From Posidonia oceanica (Eukaryota; Streptophyta; Magnoliopsida; Alismatales; Posidoniaceae): a stretch of 64,000 nt of DNA. Of this stretch, positions 21,601 to 33,927 are shown one piece after another (the first letter of the stretch is position 1; each line of letters begins with the position of its first letter). Made by a program: the position numbers and the translations under genes. The notes beneath the pieces were generated by a model. It made no database searches and had not been told where the DNA came from. It worked only from the letters and a program-made list of their open reading frames with translations. The stretch spans positions 50,230,001 to 50,294,000 of the forward strand of contig JAZBRS010000035.1 in the NCBI GenBank assembly GCA_037176725.1. The letters run 5' to 3'.

Positions 21601-24329
21601 GACGGCGCTGGAGGTCTGGAAACTCGCTTCTGAGCGGCTGAAAAGCTGAAGAGGAAGGAGAGAGAGCTGAAGAGGGGAGAAAGTACCTTCTCCCGCGTCT
21701 GGAACGTGCCCCCGACGTCGGTGGGCTCTGCAGATGCCGGCGGCGGTCGTCCGGAGCGTGCGGGGGTCGTCAGCGGCTCGCGATCGTCCAGAACTGCCCC
21801 GTGGAGTCCTCCGGTTCTTCCTGGACGTCCGGAGCGAGGTTTTGCAGCCCAGAGGAGAAGGTTGGGTTTTTGGGTGGACTGCAGGCTGCCGGAGGCTGGG
21901 GGCGCGGTTTGTTGCTCCTCGGCTCGGCTGGAGACCTCCGGAGGGTTGCTGGAGGTTCGGTGATGGTTGCTAGGTGGTTGGCTCGGGCAGCGGAAGTCTG
22001 TGATGCGTTTTTGCAGGTGGGTCGATTTCTGGCAGAAAAAGGGGACGACTGTTTGTTGTGGGGGGTCTGGTCTGTGAGGGGAGTTGGAGGCAAAGTAGAG
22101 CAGGGTTGGAAAGGTGGTTGTCCGGCGAGTGCCTGGGCGGAGTTTCGGGGGATGCGGTGGACTGTGGCACTGGGAATTTCGGAAGGGAAGGGCGGTGGGT
22201 TCTGTCTGGATTTCCGGTGGATTCAGGAGGAATGCTGGGCTCGTTCGCTGTGGGAAGGAGGGGAGGATTTGCAGGAGTCTTGGGTGAGATTGGAGGGCCA
22301 ATTCCGAGTGATTTCGGAGGTGTTCTGGCTTCGGTTTGCTGTGTCCAGAAGAGGCGGAAGTCGGGCGTTCTCTGGTGGTTTTCTGGGGAGGAAAGGGTTG
22401 CTCTCTCGCTCGGAATTCGCTGGAATCGCTCTCCTCTCTTCCGGGATCTTCCCCTCTGGTTTTCTCCTTCCCTTTTCTTCCTCAAAATCCACTCTGATTT
22501 CCCTCCTTTTTCCGCCTGATTTCTGATAGCCTCTCCTCTTGGTTTTGCAGGTCTGCCGCATTGAATGCCACGGCGTGGCAATGGCAGGAAGCACGGACCG
22601 ACGTTCGGCGCGAGCAGAAGATGGCAGGAGGGCAGAATGGCAGGTGGCGTGCTACTGTAGCACTGCAACGCACGGACGGAGGAAGAAGAAGGACTGTGGA
22701 TGACTGTAGCAGCGGGCTGTGGTTTAAAAAAGGAAGAAATAGGGTAATGGGCTGGTGAGCCCAGTAAAGAAGAAAAGAAAGGATAAAAAAGAAGAAAGAA
22801 AGAAAGATGGGAAGAAGGAGGGAAAAGAAAATAGAAAAAAAAAAGGATAAAAATAAATAAAAATATTAGATGAGTTGTGTTGTAGGTTGGGTGTTTAATT
22901 GGATTTTTTTAATGACTGTTTTTAGGTTAATTAGTGGGTTTTAGGCTTGATTAGGGCTTTAGGGTTTTATTTTGTTTTTGATTTGTTTTCCACTTGATTA
23001 GGGGTTGGTTAAATTCTTTTAAATTGTTTTTAAAATTGTGTTTTCTTGTTAAGTATTTTAGGATGTTAATTAGGATTTTTAGGATTTATTTTCGTATTGA
23101 TTAGAGTGGGTTTGGGCTTTTTAGTTCTAGTCCTTTATATTTTCCTTCTTTAAGTCTTTTGAACCATGCTTTTGTTTTTCATTTGTTAATTCTTCTTGAT
23201 GTTTTTTTAGTTGATTTTTTCCTGGTTTGATTAAGTGTTTTAAGTCCTTTAACTGCATTTTCTTTTCCCTTTTTAATTAGGTTTTATGTCATTTCTTCCT
23301 TATGTTTATTAGGTTAAGTCTTTTACCTCCTTTAATTACTTGTTTCATTATTTGATTTTTATTTCTTCTTTTTAGGGTTTGTTTTTTAATTCTTTTAGTG
23401 GGGTTTTCATTTTTGGTAGGTTCTAATTTCATTTCAATTTTTTAGTTGATTTTACAGTATTTTGTTTTAGTTTGTTTTGCATTTTCTAGTTTGCATGCTT
23501 GATTTTCTTTTTTAGCTCGATTTAATTAAGTTTGGGTTTTTAATTATTTATTTAATGTTTTTAGTTGCTTTTTCTTAGGATTCTGATTTGTTTCTTTTAT
23601 GTCTTGGGTTTTTACAGATTTTTAAGGATTTTCATGGGTTTTTGCAAAAGAAAGAAGAAGAAAAGAAAAAGAAGGAGAAAAAGGGAAAAAAGGGGATAAA
23701 AGGGGAAAGAGATAGGTTTGAGGGAAAAGATTTTTTAAAATTCAAGGAAAATGGTAAAAATAAAATAAAAATAGGAATAAGGTGGAGAAGGGGTAGGAGT
23801 ACAAAGGGGGCCCGCTGCCAAGCCAGAAAAAGGGCGAGAAGGGGAGGAAAAGAGAGACGATAATCAGGAGAGAGAGAGGAGAGAGAAAACGATAATCCCG
23901 GAGAGAGAAAACGATAATCCAGGCAAAAGGGGGTCTTAGGAGTCTCGGAAAGGGGTGAAATTTGGCGGGTGCGGGGTCTAGGGTTTCCAGTTCTAGTCCC
24001 AGAGTTTTGGTTTGGTTTTGAGGAAGTTTTGGAGGGGTTTTGAGGTGTAGAAAAAGGGTATTTTTGTCTAAGTTTCCTAGGATTTTTGGGAAGGGTCTGG
24101 TTTGAGATTTTGCAGGCTTTTTGGTGGGTTTGCTAAGTCATCAGGGGTGAGTTTTCCTATGAATTTTGGTTGATTTTCGGGTTCGGGAAAGGGGGGTAAT
24201 CCTAGGTTGAGTTTGGGCTTGTTTTGAGGGGAAAGAAGGAGAGGAAGGTGTGGATTTGGGTCTAGGTTCGGGTCCAGCAGCCACCGGAAGGCTCCAAACG
24301 ATCCAGCCTGTCAAAATGGGGTGTCAACA
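18602..24329 (-). repeat. 5' LTR of element A (5.73 kb)
   Basis: The right LTR matches 1184-6914 nearly base for base. The visible differences are scattered substitutions, mostly transitions, several in the minisatellite (19,378-20,258), and a shorter GAAA run at about 22,795. The same internal blocks occur at +17,418 relative to the left LTR. Both ends (TG...CA) are intact. Confidence 0.96.
19378..20258 (-). repeat. LTR minisatellite, 30/60-bp units (5' LTR copy)
   Basis: Same array and unit order as in the 3' LTR (1960-2840), with a handful of single-base differences. Array length was therefore unchanged since integration. Confidence 0.9.
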
Positions 24330-24334
24330 GGGCC
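24330..24334. repeat. Target-site duplication of element A, right copy (GGGCC)
   Basis: Directly follows the LTR end at 24,329 and equals 1179-1183. The gag frame of B resumes at 24,335 in the same phase (frame 2 on both sides). Confidence 0.96.
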
Positions 24335-26640
24335 CGTTTATCGCCTCCTGCTGCACAACACTTAGCACAGCATGCTCCTCTCCCCCCAAGTGGTCAGTCC
24401 TTTGGACCGGCTGGGGCCCAGTACCCCACTAGCTCGCTGTCTGGCACCCCGCCTGTACAGCAACTGGTGCTCCGTCATCCTACCCCTATCACAGCACAGC
24501 ATGGCAGTTACTCTTCTCCTTTGCATCAAGTCCAGCATCCTGCATACACTCCTGCATACACAGTTCCCCAGCACGGATACGCCAGCCATCCCGTTGCTCC
24601 ACCAGGCGACGCTATGGTAGATCCGGAGGAGCACTTAGGTGCGACCCATTCGGCGTATGTGCTCACTAACCCTGCTGATCCCTCCCCTATAACAGCAACT
24701 CCGGACCCCATCAACAACCGGATGGACGTCTTGGAGAAGGCACTATGACTAGTGCAGGGTACTGAGCACCAGACCTACCAATTTCGGGACCTCTGCTGCT
24801 TTCCAGAGGCGGTACTCCCTCCGAAGTTCAAAATCCCGGACTTCGAGAAATACAATGGTAGGGGCTACCCCGTGGCACACCTGAAGGCGTGTTACGGTGA
24901 TCTCGCTCAGCTCTAGGCTAACGAGAGGTTGCTGATCCGCTTGTTCCAGAAGAGCTTGACCGGGCCGGCACTCAAGTGGTTCACATCGCTTGATATGTCA
25001 GCCATCAAGACTTGGAACGACCTTAGTCAGGCGTTCCTGGAACAATACTCCTTCAACCTCGATCTAGTCCCAAAGCGGGCGAACTTGATCGCAATCAAGC
25101 AGAATTCCGGAGAGCCGTTCAAGGAGTACGTCGGGCTGGCGCGCCCTCGCCTCTCAGGTTCGAGATAGACCCTCTGACGAGGAGTCTATTGAGATCGTCA
25201 TCAAAGGGGCGCAGCCATCTCTTGGAGCTCTGCTTAGCATCCAACCAGTCACTACTTTTGCAGCACTCATCAGAGTTGGAGCGCGCGTGGAGAGTTCTCT
25301 GCGGAGTGGCAACTTCCTGGCTCTCTCTGCCTTCGCTAAGCAGGCCGCGATCAGCAGTAACAGTGCCAACAGCAGCGCCTCCAACAACAACAACAGCGGC
25401 AGCAGCAACAACCGCCCGAAGAGGAAGGACTCGCCGAAAACCGCTGTTGCATTCGTCGACTCCCCTGCTGTGCCTGTTCGCTTGCCATCCCGGCCTGCCC
25501 CAGCTCAGATGGTGTATGCTCCTGCACCTAGGAATCCACCCACACCACAAATCACAACCACCGCTAGACCGGTCTACCCTGCCGCACCGGTTCAGCAAGG
25601 CTCATACCAGAGGCAAAGAAGACCACTCACTGAGAAGCGGAAATTCGCCCCACTGATGGAACCGCTCATGGTCATCTTGCCGAAGGTTGCATCGCTCCTG
25701 AAGTTCCCGGAGGTTCGTCCGCCCCCAAGTCCTTTGTCGCTTTGGTTTAGGGCGAACCTCTTTTGCAATTTCCATCGAAGCGTCAGGCATTCGACAGACA
25801 ATTGCTACTCCCTGCGGAACGCAATTCAGGACCTGATCGAATCGGGAACGATTGTGATTGACACGCACGAGGCATCCACTCAAGCACACACACATGCATC
25901 TGCACATTCAGCTGTTCCCCCTTATTCTGGCATCATCCACCAACCCCTACCAGAGCACACTTATTCGACAGGGGCTGGGACCTCAGGCATTCACTCTGTC
26001 TTCCCTTCTGGGCCTACTACCTCCGTGGTAGACCTTTCTGATCTTATTTCTGATATTTCTGAGCCTTTCCCTGTAGTCTCTATCTTGCAGCAATTGCCGA
26101 CTCCGAGTCGGAAGTTCACACGATCCGACCGCGTGCTAGGCCGGAGCGCCCCTTCGCGCCCCCTACTGTGCTTGCTCGGGCTCAATCCCCTGTACACCTC
26201 CTAGCTAGGGCCCAGCCTAGATCCCCCGTCCACCTCTTAGGGCGACCTCAGCTAGGATCTCCTGTGCACCTTCTAGGCAGACCTCAACCTGCCCCAGCCT
26301 TCCCACCCCAACAACCATACCCTCTAGGCAGACCTCAATACCCAATAGGTCCCCTTGTAACCCCTCCTATGCTCGCAGCACGTGCTCCGGTGGTTATTGA
26401 CTTAACCCTGGACACCCATCGCGTCCCTTACAGCCACGCCACAGAAATGTGTGCGGAAGTAACGCGATCGGGGAGGGTCTATAGGCCCCTAGCACCGGCA
26501 ATTAGGCCAAATCACCCTGAACCTGCTATGCCCACACCCTCTAACCAACCTGTAGCAAGCCAAATCCCTGTCCAACCTGTAGCGGCCCAACTTCCTGCCA
26601 CTACTCCCTTAGAGCTTGCCAAAACAATCCCTCCTGTTGC
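24335..26640 (+). pseudogene. gag: gag, main part (element B), broken
   Basis: Continues the gag of 602-1183. Retrotrans_gag domain at about 24,825-25,140 (F-K-I-P-D-F-E-K-Y, A-L-K-W-F, W-N-D-L-S-Q-A-F). The zinc-knuckle-like C-x2-H-x4-H-x4-C lies at about 25,765-25,810, followed by a Pro-rich C-terminal part. Breaks relative to element A: TGA at 24,746-24,748, TAG at 24,914-24,916, loss of 2 bases near 25,133 and loss of 1 base near 26,075. The original start is at 602, on the other side of the inserted element A. Confidence 0.9.
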
Positions 26641-28648
26641 CAAAAAGAACCAACCCAAGGCAGACATAACCTCCCAACTCAAGAAGGTCAAAGCTGACAT
26701 TTCCATTTGGGACCTAATCCACACCTCTGCCGAACACTGCGAGGCTTTTCTTCGCGTGTTCCAGGCTGCCCGTGTGTCCCAGTCTATTGAGCCTTCAGCC
26801 TTGGAGAGCATGGTGGAGATGATTGCGGAGCCCCAGGTCATCTCTTTTACAAGTGATGAACTACCTCCGGCGGGGATTAATCACAATCAACCTCTGTTCG
26901 TCACGGTTCAGTTCAAAAACTTTCGCATTCCCCTAACGCTGGTTGATAATGGGTCAGGCCTTAACGTCTGCCCCTTGTGTACAGCAACCAAACTCGGATT
27001 CAAAGCCGAGGACATCACACCAGCCGTGAAGGGAATGATAGCTTTTGACAACACACACCATGACGCTCTAGGGATCCTGATTATTCCTCTTGCCATCGGC
27101 CCGGTCATCTTCGATGTAGAATTCTATGTCGTCGACTTGAAGCCGAATTTCAATCTTCTGCTTGGGCGCCCTTGGCTCCACAAGCATCAGGTCCTTCCCT
27201 CGACCCTCCATCGGATGATAAAGTACCGTCGTGGCGATGATGTCATTGTCGTCATGGCGGAGAACTTTGAGAAGGAGCGGATCGAGGCAGTCTCCCCCGT
27301 GTCTTCACAAGCTATCCTGTTTGACCCCGAGACTTCTGAAGCTCTATATCGCGTTAACCGGTGTGAGCCAGTTAACTTCATCCCTGATCTTGAACGTGTC
27401 AACTCCTTGGCCGTTCACAGCAACCCCTTCCGAATGGTCGAGAATGTATGTCACAGGTGGGGTTACATAAAGGGTACACCGCTCGGGCGTCACGGCCAGG
27501 GGATCGCAGAGCCGATCGTAGCAGTGGAGCGGAGGAAATCAGAAGGCCTCGGTTACGAACCCAAGCTCAACGAAGATGACTGCCTTCAGCTCAAGGATCA
27601 AGAACCAGCCATCCCTAGAGACCTCACTAACTTTACCAGTGCAGGAGTTCTGGGATCGACTGATGATCAGGCCGCGGTGCCGGCAGAAGACTGGGTCTGC
27701 ATTGAGGACTACTACTCGGATGAGGAGCAGTCTGGCACAGTAGAGGCAGTCCCAACTGGCAGCAAGGCAATGATCAGCACAGAGGCACCACAGTCAGCAT
27801 GTTCGGCTCTCCCTCTAGCAGATACAGCAGACAGCTCAGCAGGCTCTGTGGCAGAACTGGCAAGCTCTCACACTTTTACAGCCACATCTGCATTACAAGT
27901 ACAAGCAGCAGCTCAGAAGTCAGAGACACTCCTACTGGCAGAATCAGGCAGGCTACCAGCGGTCGCAGTCACACCAGTGCCACTGTCCCTCTCTCTGTAG
28001 AGGCAGTCAATCAATTCAGTCAGCAGCACAGCTCAGCCCACTCCAGTGGCCGCATCACTGAGAATGCAGTCGGCGTAGTCCGCTTCGCATCTTCCTGACG
28101 CCAAACAGCAACTCTCATGGCAGGACCCCATGGTGTCAGAGGCTGCACTCTCACAGTCACAACCAGTTGGAGAGGACCAACTGAGCACCTTAGTCTCCCG
28201 GCCCTTGAGCCCTCAGACGAGCACCTCTGCCTGCCCTCCACCTGCAACAGTGACACTGGCAGCATACCCATCTATGGCCCCGCTGACCAGTCTGTTTGGA
28301 TCTCCCATGCCAAAGCTGCCGCTATCAGGCGCGCCCATGAGCCAGATCATGCAAATTCCAAGGGCAGCAATCCGTCTTGCAGCCGGGCCAGTGCCGCAGG
28401 CCCCCGGCGCCTACTACGTCGACTCACCCTCAGACGAGGAGGAAGGAGTGGCGATAGAAGCCCAGGTCGATTCATGGATGTTCGACTTAGAGCTACTTTA
28501 TCAAGAACAAATCAAGTCGATAGCAGAAGACCTGGCAGAGCACCAAGCCGCAGAAAGGAAAGGGAAAGCCGTGGTTACAGACCCTCCTCTGCAAAAGGAC
28601 CATGTCTCTATCATGGTCCTGGAAGAAGACTCGGCAGTACTGGACCCC
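26641..28648 (+). pseudogene. pro: Protease region and linker (element B), broken
   Basis: Starts near 'KADITSQLKKVKADISIWDL'. The retropepsin catalytic D-N-G-S is at 26,945-26,956 (V-D-N-G-S-G-L-N-V-C-P-L), with F-N-L-L-L-G-R-P-W at about 27,147-27,175. A G-patch-like W-G-Y-I-K-G-T-P-L-G-R-H-G-Q-G is at about 27,455-27,500. An acidic/Ser-Ala linker follows. In-frame TAG codons lie at 27,998-28,000 and 28,076-28,078, and a one-base loss near 28,648 moves the frame. Expected role: aspartic protease for particle maturation. Not functional as it stands. Confidence 0.88.
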
Positions 28649-29508
28649 CTAGACCAGATGAGCTCATCACTCAGCAACCAGAAGGCGGGTCTAGGTGGTT
28701 TGTGCAGCACATGCCTCACTGGGGGAGCATAGCGAGCGGCAATGCCCAGATCAGCCGCCAGTGCGGCATACCCTCCACAAGCACACTAGAAGACTCTGAG
28801 GAGGAAGCACTAGCAATCCAAGCAGCTGCGGTAACAGAGCAGAAAGCAGAATCAGTAGCAGAGTTGTTAACAGCCTCGGTAGCAGGGCCATCAGCGGTAT
28901 TAGCGGCAGAATCAGCAGGGCCATCAGCAGTATCAATAGCAGAATCAGCAAGGCCCTCAGCAGTATCAGCAGAACACTCAGCAGAATCAGTCAGGCCAGA
29001 GCAAACAGTAGAAGGAGTTGCTGGGACGGAGGTCGCGCACCGAGGCTACAAGAATACTCGAGTGAGCGTGACCATCCTGAAGCATCACCAGGGCCAAGCA
29101 GCGGAACATATACACTCTTTCAACATCACAAGTCCTTATTTTGAGAAAGAGATCCTTTCGGAACTTATTGCTTATGGAGAAGAGGACGATACGGGCATGG
29201 ATGAGATTGACGAACCGTTGCCCGAGTTTCGGCACTATGACGACGACCCAGAAGGCCCCAACCTCCATGTTGAAGAAGAAACAGAGGTTGTCAACATCGG
29301 CACAGCTGAGGAAGTCAGAGAGGTTCGTATCAGTGCTCAGCTGTCCTCCCAGGCTCGAACAGAGTTCATCGCATTCTTGAAAGAATATGCGGATGTCTTC
29401 GCCTGGAGTTACGAGGATATGATCGGCCTTGACATAGAGATAGTGGTGCACAATCTACCCTTAAACCCGGATGCCAAGCCAGTGAAGCAGAAGCTAAGAA
29501 GATGGTGA
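28649..29508 (+). pseudogene. PR-RT linker and start of RT frame (element B)
   Basis: Frame 1. Ala/Ser/Glu-rich repeats (...ESARPSAVSAEHSAES) give way near 29,040 to a conserved stretch ending L-P-L-N-P-D-A-K-P-V-K-Q-K-L-R-R, the usual lead-in of Ty3/gypsy RT. A TGA at 29,506-29,508 interrupts it. The left end of A's deletion corresponds to about 29,030 here. Many Tat elements remove an intron around this position; I saw no certain splice pair. Confidence 0.75.
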
Positions 29509-31260
29509 CCCCAGTGGCTGCTCATGATCAAAGAAGAGATAATGAAGCAGCTCAGAGTCAACTTTCTGAAGGTCGTTCTTTATCCTGAGTGGCTGGCAAA
29601 CATTGTACCTGTGCCCAAGAAAGATGGCCGAACCCGGATCTGCATCGACTACAGGGACCTGAACAAGGCGAGTCCCAAGGACGACTTCCCCTTGCCTCAC
29701 ATTGATGTCCTAGTCGACAATACAGCGGGCCACAAGATGCTCTCCTTCATGGACGGCTTTTCTGGATATAACCAAATCAAAATGGCAGAAGAAGACATGG
29801 AAAAGACTTCATTCATCACCCCTTGGGGAGTCTTCTGCTACCAAGTCATGCCGTTCGGTCTGAAGAATGCTGGTGCGACCTATCAGAGGGCCATGACTGC
29901 GCTGTTCCACGACCTCATGCACCAAGAAGTAGAGGTCTACGTAGACGACATAATTGCTAAAACCAGAGAGCCTGAAGATCATCTTGCTTGTCTAAAAAAG
30001 CTCTTTGACCGTCTACGGAAGTACAAGCTGCGCTTGAATCCCAAGAAGTGTGTATTCGGGGTGTCCTCTGGCAAGCTGCTCGGCTACATTGTTAGCCAAA
30101 GGGGGATTGAGGTGGACCCGATGAAAGCAAAAGCCATCGTGGACATGCCACCCCCCAGAACTGAAAAGGAGGTCAGAAGTCTGCTTGGGCGTTTACAGTA
30201 TATTAGTCGCTTTATTGCACAGCTTACGCTCATCTGTGAACCCATATTCAAGCTCCTGAGGAAGAATGCGCAAATCGATTGGAGCGAGGAGTGTCAGGCT
30301 GCATTTGCCAAGATCAAGCAGCTATTGATCAAGCCTCCTGTCTTGGTTCCCCCTACACCAGGGAGACCTTTGCTTCTCTACCTTTCTACCACGCAGCATT
30401 CCATGGGCGCCGTCTTGGGCCAACATGACGAATCTGGTAGAAAGGAGCGCGCCATCTATTACCTGAGCAAGAAGTTTAATGAATGTGAAGCCAGGTACAG
30501 TACACTAGAGAAGACCTGCTTGTCCCTTGTCTGGGCTGCACAGAAGTTGAGGCACTACATGATGGCAAACCCAGTTCAACTCTTATGCCGGCATGATCCT
30601 ATCAAGTTCCTCTTTCAAAAGCCGGCCATGGTAGGCAGATGTGCTAAGTGGCAGGTGTTATTGTCTCAGTACGACATCACCTTTGTCACACAGAAATCCA
30701 TGAAGGGTCAGGCCATGGCAGACCATCTTGCTGATCTTCCTCTACCTGAATACCAACCCCTCCAGACGCAGTTCCTTGACGAGGACATCCTCTTCACAAT
30801 GGAGGACTCTAAGGAGAAAGATCCTGAAAAACAAGAGGAATGGCAGCTCTACTTTGATGGCGCTGTCAACAAAAAGGGCCGAGGCATAGGCGCAGTGCTG
30901 ACCACGTCCCAGGGACAGATGATTCCTTTCGCGAGGAAGCTGACTTTCACCTGCACAAACAATGAAGCGGAATACGAAGCATGCATCCTAGGGTTGAAAG
31001 TCGCCCTCGAGCATAAGGCGCGGAAGCTGCATGTGCACGGCGATGCCATGCTGGTGATTTCTCAAGTGAATGGCGACTGGAAGACAAAAGATCCCAAACT
31101 TGTGCCATATCACGAACACCTGCTGAGGCTGATGGAAGAATTTGTGAGCATCTACTTCACATATATGAACAGAGCCAAAAACGCGTACGCAGGCGCGCTA
31201 GCAACTCTGGCATCCTGGCTCAGTATACCTGAAAACAGTACAATAGATGTATCAGTTACC
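29509..31260 (+). pseudogene. pol: Reverse transcriptase plus two RNase H domains (element B)
   Basis: RT at about 29,520-30,350 (K-D-G-R-T-R-I-C-I-D-Y-R-D-L-N-K, F-M-D-G-F-S-G-Y-N-Q-I, Y-V-D-D at 29,938-29,949), which copies element RNA into DNA. Next is a gypsy-type RNase H (30,360-30,760) whose first catalytic Asp position reads Y-L-S-T-T, so it looks inactive, as is usual in Tat elements. Then an archaeal-type RNase H (30,840-31,230) with Y-F-D-G, N-N-E-A-E-Y and H-G-D; the last motif reads A-G-A-L-A-T-L-A-S where family members normally have A-D-A-L, so the fourth acidic residue is missing. This stretch is open from 29,509 to 31,683. Confidence 0.92.
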
Positions 31261-32565
31261 TGCATAGAGCAGCCTGCACATTGCATGAACATAGAAGAGG
31301 CAGATCCAGCAGAGGAGCAGCCCTGGTATCAAGACATAAAAACTTTCCTAGAGTCTGGCAGCTTTCCTCCTGATACCGCGGCAGCAGACAAGAGAACTCT
31401 AGCGCGTCTGGCGTCAAAGTATGTGCTGGGGGCTGGGCAGCTATACAGAAGATCATATAATCAGATGCTACTGTGCTGCCTGGACAAATCAGAGGCGGAC
31501 ACGCTGATGCTTCAAGTGCATGCAGGGACCTGTGGCCCACACATGAACGGCGTCCTCCTGGCCAAGAAGATCATGCTCCAAGGATATTTCTGGCAGACCC
31601 TGGAAGCAGACTGTTGCCAATTCATGCGTAGATGCCACAACTGCCAGATCCATGGTAACTTCATCAAGGCCCCCCCGCAATAGCTGCACAACATGTCTTC
31701 GCCATGGCCTTTCTCCACCTGGGGGATCGATGTCATTGGCGCCATCCACCCTGCTGCTTCAAATGGTCATCGCTACATTCTGGTAGCAATCGATTACTTT
31801 ACCAAGTGGGTGGAAGCAACCTCCTATAAGGCAGTCACCGCTGTGGCAACAGAAAAGTTTATCAGGAATAATATCGTTGCCCGATATGGGGTCCCGCACT
31901 CTGTCATCTCTGATAATGGCACAAACTTCATTGCCAAGAGGATCGAAGAATACCTGCAGAGTCTCAAGATCAAGCATCATAGATCCTCACCCTACCGGCC
32001 ACAGATGAACGGAGCGGTGGAGTCTGCAAACAAGAACATTGTTAAAATCCTGAAGAAGATGGCAGAAACCCACAAGGATTGGCATGACAAGCTCCCGTAC
32101 GCGCTCTGGGTGTACAGGACATCAATCCGGACCTCGACAGGAGCCACCCCGTACTCTCTGGTGTACGGCATGGAAGCGGTGTTACCTGTCGAAGTAGAGA
32201 TCCCCTCACTGCGGATCCTACGAGAAGCTGAGTTGGAAGAGGCAGAATGGGTCGAAGACCGCTGCGTCCAACTGAATTTGATTGATGAGCACAGACTACA
32301 AGCTATGCACAATGCTCACTGTTACTAGAAGCGGATGGCTAGAGCGTTCTTGAAGAAGGTCCAGCCCAGAAACTTTCGGCCAGGAGATCTCGTTCTGCGC
32401 GCCATTCATTTACCTGACGGTCGAGGCAAATTCTGACCTAATTGGTGTGGCCCCTTTATGGTTAAGCAGATCTTCTCGGGTGGCGCTGTAACTCTTGAGG
32501 ACATGGACCAGGTCGAGCAGTCCGAGCCAGTCAACTTGTGCTACCTCAAGAAATACTATCAGTAG
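31261..32565 (+). pseudogene. pol: Integrase (element B), interrupted by three stops
   Basis: HHCC zinc domain at about 31,515-31,640 (V-H-A-G-T-C-G-P-H ... C-H-N-C). Catalytic core: W-G-I-D-V (about 31,720), S-D-N-G-T (about 31,907) and, after the usual spacing, E in A-V-E-S-A (about 32,018). The C-terminal domain contains F-R-P-G-D-L-V-L-R and ends C-Y-L-K-K-Y-Y-Q; no chromodomain. In-frame stops at 31,681-31,683 (TAG), 32,326-32,328 (TAG) and 32,434-32,436 (TGA); natural stop at 32,563-32,565. Integrase inserts the DNA copy into the host chromosome. A's deletion rejoins at about 32,482. Confidence 0.92.
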
Positions 32566-33927
32566 CCTGGAGCAGTCATCGCAGATCATTCTCTTTCACC
32601 TCACCTCTTGTACTCCCACCCTCTGCATGCTTTCGCCCCTCTTCTCGTTCCACTTCCCTTGCCTTTGCCTCTGTACATCTTCATACACCACTTTGCTCTA
32701 TCTTCTCCTGCATTCCCGTATGTTCCGTCCCTTATCATCGTCATCGTTATTCTCTCAAATCATGCATTGCATATTGCCCGGTGATGAAAACCGGAAGTGC
32801 TTGCCTACTGCGGAAGGAGCCCCCTGACATCACCTGACACTACTTAGGTACCCTAGCCAGTGAGGGAGCCACCACTCAGGGAGAGCGGGCGAAATGCCCA
32901 AACACCTAAGAACTTACACTCCTGGAAAATGCTAGCCAAAAGAGAGCACATGTCCAAGCCTGGATACACAAGAAAAGAAAGAAAGAGAAAGCCAAAGTTC
33001 ATACCACAAAGATCCTAGCCCCCATGTCTCAGAAGCCAGGCACCCACTTCCTCTAGGGTAGGGATAGCGGAGACCTGCAAGTCAAAAAAAAGAGAAGAAG
33101 AAAAAAGAAAAGAAGAAAAACAAAAGAAAACAAAATAAACAACAAAAAAAAAAAGAAGAAGAAGAGAATGATAGAAAAGAAAAAAAAGGAAAAAGCAAAA
33201 ATCAACTCCCAAAAAAATGAAGGCGAGCAGAGTAATCTCACACCTTTCACCTACCCCGGAGAAGACTCCAAATTCAAGCCAGGTCCTCCTTGTCTCCAAG
33301 ATAGGAACGGGAGGAGCCCTGCACACCTACATAGATGCAAGAAAGACAAGAAAGAGGAAAAGAGTGAGTGTAAGTCCTTAAGAGTTTGGTATGTAGCCCG
33401 TCCTCTCTACACCACCACCAAACATCACCCGCACCCTTTCCTGGAGTGCCACCAACAAGTTAGGAGTCTAAGTAGGGCCCAGTGAGTCAAGGACCGCTCC
33501 ATTCCTAAGACGGCAGGCACTAAAGCATTCCGTATGCTGAGGGCAAACCACTCCAATCATTGATCATGCATACATCTGCATTTCCGATCATCTCATCTCA
33601 TCCCCCCTTCAATCATTCTGCCTTGCAAGATCTGCTCTAGTACTGAGACAGTATTCCTACTCAGCACGCGTTGGCATCATCGAGCTGCACTGGTCCAGGA
33701 CACCTGCCAGTCCCCGCCCCCGTGCCAACAGAATCCCTTACTTATATGTGCTTAATTGCCATGCTCTGAATGTCTACTGCTAAATATGCTGAACTGCTTT
33801 ACCAGTCTTAGAATCTGCTTACAGTCAATGATTATGTACTAGCAGGAAGTCTGATGATCTACAGTCTTGGTAACAGGTACTTGAAGATCCTGCAGCAGCT
33901 ATCTGCCTACATTCTGCGATCTGCGCA
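32566..33927 (+). other. Spacer between pol and accessory ORF (element B)
   Basis: Non-coding, homologous to A 10,744-12,008. Pyrimidine-rich at 32,580-32,780, then a purine tract at about 32,965-33,190. A conserved 'ctaagaacttacac'/'gtaagtccttaag' phrase flanks the tract. No ORF is supported. Confidence 0.75.

Larger units (their letters stand above)
1184..24329 (-). mobile_element. Element A: nearly intact 23.1-kb Tat-lineage element lacking RT-RNase H-integrase
   Basis: A minus-strand element with TG...CA LTRs at both ends, a 5-bp target duplication, a PBS next to the right LTR and a PPT next to the left LTR. Order in element orientation: 5' LTR (18,602-24,329), PBS, leader, gag, protease, linker, deletion scar near 12,095, last 28 codons of pol, spacer, DUF7745-like ORF, hairpin repeat arrays, PPT, 3' LTR (1184-6914). 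By eye the two LTRs differ at only a few dozen of 5.7 kb positions plus a GAAA-repeat length change, so insertion is recent. Inferred: a non-autonomous derivative mobilised in trans; deletion after insertion is the alternative. Confidence 0.95.
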
